Shown here: positions 60,748 to 64,000 of the stretch, in pieces
Layout: every line of letters starts with the position of its first letter
How positions within the stretch are numbered: the stretch's first letter is position 1
Origin: DASRDR01 sp035550795
Lineage (GTDB): Bacteria; Methylomirabilota; Methylomirabilia; Rokubacteriales; DASRDR01
Assembly: GCA_035550795.1 (NCBI GenBank)
Contig: DASZOL010000063.1
Location: 1 to 64,000, forward strand
Reading direction: 5' to 3'
Length of the DNA stretch: 64,000 nt
Translations under genes and position numbers: made by a program
Notes under the pieces: model-generated
The model's database searches: none
What the model saw: only the letters and a program-made list of their open reading frames with translations
What the model was told of the DNA's origin: nothing

Positions 60748-61656
60748 GTGACGCCGATGCTCGAAGCGCGGGCCCTCGTGAAGCACCTCGGCGGCCGGAA
60801 GGTCGTGGACGGCGTGGATCTCGTGTGCCGCTCCGGCGAGATCCATGGGCTGCTCGGTCCGAACGGCGCCGGCAAGACCACGACCCTGCGGATGCTGTAC
60901 GGGTTCCTGACCCCCGACGGGGGAGAGATCCGCTTCGAGGGGACGGACGTGCGCCGGGACCTGGCGCACGCCAAGCGCTCCATCGGCGTCTGTACCCAGG
61001 AGGACACGTTTGACGGCGACTTCACGGTGGAGCAGAACCTCCTGGTCGCCGCCGAGTACTTCCGCCCCCGGCCGGAGGCCCTCCACGAGCGGGTCGGGCA
61101 GCTCCTCGACCGCTTCGAGCTGCGCACGTACGCACGGCAGAAGCCGGAGACGCTGTCGGGCGGCTTCAGGCGCCGGCTGATGCTCGCCCGCGCGATCGTG
61201 CACCGGCCGCGCCTCCTCTTCCTGGACGAGCCCACGACCGGCCTCGATCCCCAGGCGCGCGTGGCCGTCTGGCAGCTGGTGGACGGGCTGCGCGCCGAGG
61301 GGCTCGCGATCATGCTGACCACGCACTACATGGACGAGGCGGAGCGGCTCAGCGACGTGCTCACCGTGCTGGCTCGCGGCCGCGTCGTCGCCCACGGAGC
61401 GCCGAAGGCCGTCCTGGGCGACTCCGTGGGCGAGCACGTCGTGGTCGTGGCGACCGACGCCGAGGTGACCGCGGCGCTCCTGCCGTGGCTCGCGCGCCAC
61501 GGCGTCCGGGAGCCGGCCAGCGTCCTGGGCGACTGGCACGTGCCGCTCAGCGCCGAGGGGCTGGCGGACTTCGCGCGGGCCTTCCCCCACCTTCGCTACG
61601 AGGTCCGCGGCCCGACGCTCGACGACCTGTTCCTCAAGCTGGCGCTCGAGCCGTGA
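60748..61656 (+). CDS. ABC-2 exporter ATP-binding protein (NodI/DrrA-like)
   Basis: 302 residues: Walker A GPNGAGKTT, signature LSGGFRRRLMLARAI, Walker B LLFLDEPTTGLD, switch TTHYMDEAE, and a C-terminal DUF4162-like extension. It powers export of a drug, lipid or oligosaccharide through the permease encoded next, whose start overlaps its stop (GTGA). ATG 60757 is a third start option. Confidence 0.9.
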   Translation: MTPMLEARALVKHLGGRKVVDGVDLVCRSGEIHGLLGPNGAGKTTTLRMLYGFLTPDGGEIRFEGTDVRRDLAHAKRSIGVCTQEDTFDGDFTVEQNLLVAAEYFRPRPEALHERVGQLLDRFELRTYARQKPETLSGGFRRRLMLARAIVHRPRLLFLDEPTTGLDPQARVAVWQLVDGLRAEGLAIMLTTHYMDEAERLSDVLTVLARGRVVAHGAPKAVLGDSVGEHVVVVATDAEVTAALLPWLARHGVREPASVLGDWHVPLSAEGLADFARAFPHLRYEVRGPTLDDLFLKLALEP

Positions 61657-62504
61657 CCGCGCCGACAGTGGCGCCGGCACGTTCCTCGGTCGGCCTCGAC
61701 GCGCGCTGGCTGACCGCCGCGCTCGAGTGGCAAAGCCGGGCCGTCGTGGTCCGACACCTTCGCGTCCATCTCCACAACTGGCACACCGCGTTCCTCCCGC
61801 CGGTCTTCGAGCCCGTGGCGATGCTCCTCGCCTTCGGTCTCGGTCTCGGGGGCTACGTCGCGAACCTCGACTGGCGGGGCCGGCCGGTGGAGTACCCGAC
61901 CTACGTGGCGCCGGGTCTCCTCGCGTATGCGGCATTCATGACCGCCGTCTTCCAGGCGCTCTTCGCCGCGTTCGTCCGGATGCGCTACCAGCGGACGTGG
62001 GAGGGTCAGCTCACGACGCAGGTCGAGCTGCGGCACGTGGTCTGGGGCGAGGTCCTGTGGGCGGCGCTCCTGGCCACCATCTACGTCCTGATCGTCGCCT
62101 GCGTGCTGGCGCTCTTCGCGGTCGGCGGCCTGATCGAGCTCCGGCTCGCCTGGCTTCCCGCCGTGCTCCCGATCGCCTTCCTCGGGGGCTGCGGCTTCGC
62201 GGCCTTCGGGCTCTGCTTCACCGCGCTCGTGCCCACGATCGACCACATGAATCTCCCGGTCTTCCTCGTCGTGATCCCGATGGGGCTCCTGTCGGGCACG
62301 TACTTTCCCATCACGCACCCCACGCTCGCGACGCTGTCGGCGGCGAATCCCCTGTATCACCTGGCCCAGACCTACCGGGGGCTACTCCTGGGCGGCCCCG
62401 TCGGCAGCCATCTCGCGGCCCTGGCCCTCCTGTCGCTGCTGATGGTGGCCGTGCTCGTTCCTCTCGATCTGCGCCTGCTCCGCCGCCGGGTCCTCGGCGA
62501 CTGA
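61653..62504 (+). CDS. ABC-2 type permease (NodJ/DrrB-like)
   Basis: 283 residues with six transmembrane helices and the ABC2 signature near the end (VVIPMGLLSGTYFPITHPTL, then NPLYHLAQTYRGLLLG). The N-terminal FEPVAMLLAFGLGLGGYVANL is NodJ-like. It forms the channel of the exporter with the upstream ATPase. GTG 61653 overlaps that gene's stop. Confidence 0.9.
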   Translation: MTAPTVAPARSSVGLDARWLTAALEWQSRAVVVRHLRVHLHNWHTAFLPPVFEPVAMLLAFGLGLGGYVANLDWRGRPVEYPTYVAPGLLAYAAFMTAVFQALFAAFVRMRYQRTWEGQLTTQVELRHVVWGEVLWAALLATIYVLIVACVLALFAVGGLIELRLAWLPAVLPIAFLGGCGFAAFGLCFTALVPTIDHMNLPVFLVVIPMGLLSGTYFPITHPTLATLSAANPLYHLAQTYRGLLLGGPVGSHLAALALLSLLMVAVLVPLDLRLLRRRVLGD

Positions 62505-62567
62505 CGCGGCGAAGCGGCTCCCGCACGACCTTGACCCGAGGCGGCGACCGGTGGTAGTGAGGGCGTC

Positions 62568-63383
62568 GTGAAGCTCGCCGGCAAGGTCGCCCTCGTCACC
62601 GGTGCCGCCCGGGGGATCGGCCGCGGTATCGCGCTCGCGCTCGCGGGCGAGGGCGTCCACGTCGCGGCCGCCGACCTCGGGGCGCCGACCGACGCCGCCA
62701 TCGGCTACCGGCTGTCGCGGCCGGCCGACCTCGAGGAGACCGTGCGGAGCCTCGAGGGTCGCGGTGTCCGCGCCCTCGGCATCGTCGGCGACGTCACGCA
62801 GGCCGCGGACGCGCGCCGGATGGTGGCGGAGACGGCGGCCGGTCTTGGGCGGCTCGACATCGTCGTGAACAACGCCGGTGTCCTGGTCGGCGGTCCGTTC
62901 GAGCAGCTCACCGAGGCGCAGCTCGACCGCATGATGGCGGTCAACGTCAAGGGCGTGGTCCTCGTGACCCAGGCCGCCCTCCCCGAGCTCCGAGCACGTG
63001 GCGGAGGCGCCGTCGTGAACATCGCCTCGATCTCGGGGAAGACGGGCCGCGCCTTCACCGCCGGCTACGCGGCCTCTAAGTTCGCGGTCGTCGGCCTCAC
63101 GCAGGCCCTCGCACACGAGTACGGGCCCGCCAACATCCGGGTCAACGCCGTGTGCCCCGGCCTCCTCCGGACGACGATGTGGACGGACGGCGTCGCGCCC
63201 GCACGCGCACCGTCCCTCGGCGTCCCGGTCAGCGAGGCCTTCGACGCCTTCGTCCGCCAGACCACGCCGCTCGGGCGGGAGCAGACGCCCGAGGACATCG
63301 GCGAGGCCGTCGTCTACCTCTGCCGCGCGGAGAACGTGACCGGCATCGCCCTCAACGTCGCCGGCGGCGTGGAGATGCACTAG
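62568..63383 (+). CDS. Short-chain dehydrogenase/reductase
   Basis: 271 residues, classical SDR: TGAARGIGRG cofactor loop (about 10-19), NNAGV, catalytic Ser in IASISGKTG and Tyr-x3-Lys in YAASK, and a C-terminal NVAGGVEMH. NAD(P)-dependent alcohol or ketone oxidoreductase of unknown substrate. TTGACC (62531-62536) lies upstream but no good -10 follows. Confidence 0.92.
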   Translation: MKLAGKVALVTGAARGIGRGIALALAGEGVHVAAADLGAPTDAAIGYRLSRPADLEETVRSLEGRGVRALGIVGDVTQAADARRMVAETAAGLGRLDIVVNNAGVLVGGPFEQLTEAQLDRMMAVNVKGVVLVTQAALPELRARGGGAVVNIASISGKTGRAFTAGYAASKFAVVGLTQALAHEYGPANIRVNAVCPGLLRTTMWTDGVAPARAPSLGVPVSEAFDAFVRQTTPLGREQTPEDIGEAVVYLCRAENVTGIALNVAGGVEMH

Positions 63384-63522
63384 GCCCTCCCTGCCCGGGT
63401 CGCGTTGAATCGTCCACGGCGCCGTCACTTCGGCTAGAATAGCGGCGCCTTCTTCAGGCGACACTTCTTCGAGAGCACGTGCCGACGGACGCCAGATTGG
63501 GAGGCGGTATGAGGGCCTGTCG

Positions 63523-64000
63523 ATGAGCTCCCGCCTGGACGAGCACTCGGCTCGGGTCAGGATCGGGCTGATCGCAGGCGGTCCGGAGGGCCTGGCTCTT
63601 CTCCAGCTCCTGCTCGGCTGGACGTCGGCGAAGGTCGTCGTCGTCGTCGACCCCACGGGAGACGCGCTCGTGCTCCAGCAGGCGAAGTCGCGGGGGATTC
63701 TCGCGGCGACCCGTCACCTGGAGGTCTTCGGTCACCTCCCGGTCGACGTCGTCATCGAGTCCACGGGGCAAGCGGCCATCCTGGACGAACTGCTCCACGC
63801 CCGCCCGCCCGGCGTGGATGTCATCGGCGCCGGAAGTCTCCCCTTCCTTCGCCCCTTGCTGCGGGACCTCGGCGAGAGCGCTGAGCAGCAGGCGGCGACC
63901 GGCGAGATCCTGAGGATCATCAGCAGCTCTCCCACAGACGTGCAGCCTGTGCTGGACGCCGTCGTCCAGAACGCCGCTCGGCTCTGCGACGTGCCGGATG
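63523..64000 (+). CDS. Rossmann-like N-terminal domain plus GAF sensor (cut by window edge)
   Basis: 159 codons to the edge. Residues about 9-115 look like a nucleotide-binding Rossmann fold (VRIGLIAGGPEGLALLQLLL; VVVVVDPTGDAL; VDVVIESTGQAAI). From about 130 the typical entry of a GAF sensor appears (GEILRIISSSPTDVQPVLDAVVQNAARLCDV), so a histidine kinase or cyclase probably follows. ATG 63523 overlaps the stop of a 5-codon leader ORF at 63509 that owns the GGGAGG ribosome site. TAGAAT (63435-63440) may be a -10 box. Confidence 0.75.
   Translation, partial: MSSRLDEHSARVRIGLIAGGPEGLALLQLLLGWTSAKVVVVVDPTGDALVLQQAKSRGILAATRHLEVFGHLPVDVVIESTGQAAILDELLHARPPGVDVIGAGSLPFLRPLLRDLGESAEQQAATGEILRIISSSPTDVQPVLDAVVQNAARLCDVPD

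Noticed and set aside
62531..62560. Promoter TTGACC with TAGTGA before the SDR gene
   Set aside because: The -10 box matches the consensus at only two or three positions.
1..64000. tRNA, rRNA, CRISPR, insertion sequence or phage genes
   Set aside because: No conserved tRNA T-arm, rRNA block, regular spaced repeats, transposase or integrase motif was seen by eye; a tRNA scan would be decisive.

Overview
The window is very GC-rich, densely packed chromosomal DNA with about 62 protein genes or remnants, many start/stop overlaps (ATGA, GTGA, TGATG) and frequent GTG/TTG starts. It has no rRNA, tRNA, integrase, transposase or CRISPR array. Gene content (class-V aminotransferases, CoA-transferases, peptide and ABC-2 exporters, two NtrC-type regulators, a GAF-type sensor with a Rossmann-like N-terminus, several lipoproteins) fits an uncultured soil or subsurface bacterium such as Candidatus Rokubacteria/Methylomirabilota. 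No phylogenetic marker is present, so that placement is inference.

Layout. 1-6.4 kb: start of glyA (SHMT), a Rieske protein with an EmrA/EmrB-type efflux pair, an exported rhodanese coupled to a TusA-like gene, and a glyoxylate-type aminotransferase. 6.4-10.5 kb: accessory segment with a matrixin-like lipoprotein, a small membrane protein, a beta-helix protein and scattered decayed copies of the same small genes. 10.5-14 kb: small membrane and uncharacterised proteins, then a glutaredoxin-DinB gene with an in-frame UGA followed by a SECIS-like hairpin, and a TauE/SafE permease. 14-25.6 kb (minus): FAD/Fe-S glycolate/lactate-type dehydrogenase, TPR protein, AttH/ABC/ChbG operon, gamma-glutamyltransferase, LemA. 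25.8-30.7 kb (plus): NtrC regulator, histidine kinase, proline-rich lipoprotein, OmpA-like lipoprotein. 30.8-36.9 kb: Ski2-like helicase, small secreted proteins, D-2-hydroxyacid dehydrogenase, DJ-1/PfpI protein, receiver protein. 37-41 kb (minus): Mrp ATPase, Lon-N protein, PDZ protein and a second NtrC regulator. 41-46.9 kb: CoA-transferase pair (alpha gene broken by an in-frame TGA), GNAT gene, cNMP-binding protein, AI-2E-type permease, second class-V aminotransferase. 47-50.5 kb: dipeptide-type ABC transporter with an intrinsic terminator between the binding protein and the permeases. 50.6-56.3 kb: flavin reductase, rhodanese, glycosyltransferase, MsbA-type exporter, O-antigen ligase. 56.4-64 kb: HEAT protein, a zinc-peptidase-like lipoprotein under a c-di-GMP-I (GEMM) riboswitch, NAD synthetase, zinc ribbon and amidohydrolase, ABC-2 exporter, SDR, and a partial Rossmann-GAF sensor.

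Main points of interest: (1) a likely selenocysteine glutaredoxin-DinB fusion at 12489-13238 with a perfect hairpin placed like a bacterial SECIS; (2) a c-di-GMP riboswitch at about 57331-57420 whose downstream hairpin hides the Shine-Dalgarno of a lipoprotein with an HExxH motif; (3) a second in-frame UGA, of uncertain meaning, in a CoA-transferase; (4) several genes whose -10 box lies 6-8 nt before the start codon, suggesting leaderless mRNAs; (5) a decaying repeat module at 7.4-10.5 kb. SHMT, two glyoxylate-type aminotransferases, a glycolate/lactate-type dehydrogenase and a hydroxypyruvate-reductase-like enzyme together suggest active C2/C3 hydroxyacid and glyoxylate-serine metabolism.
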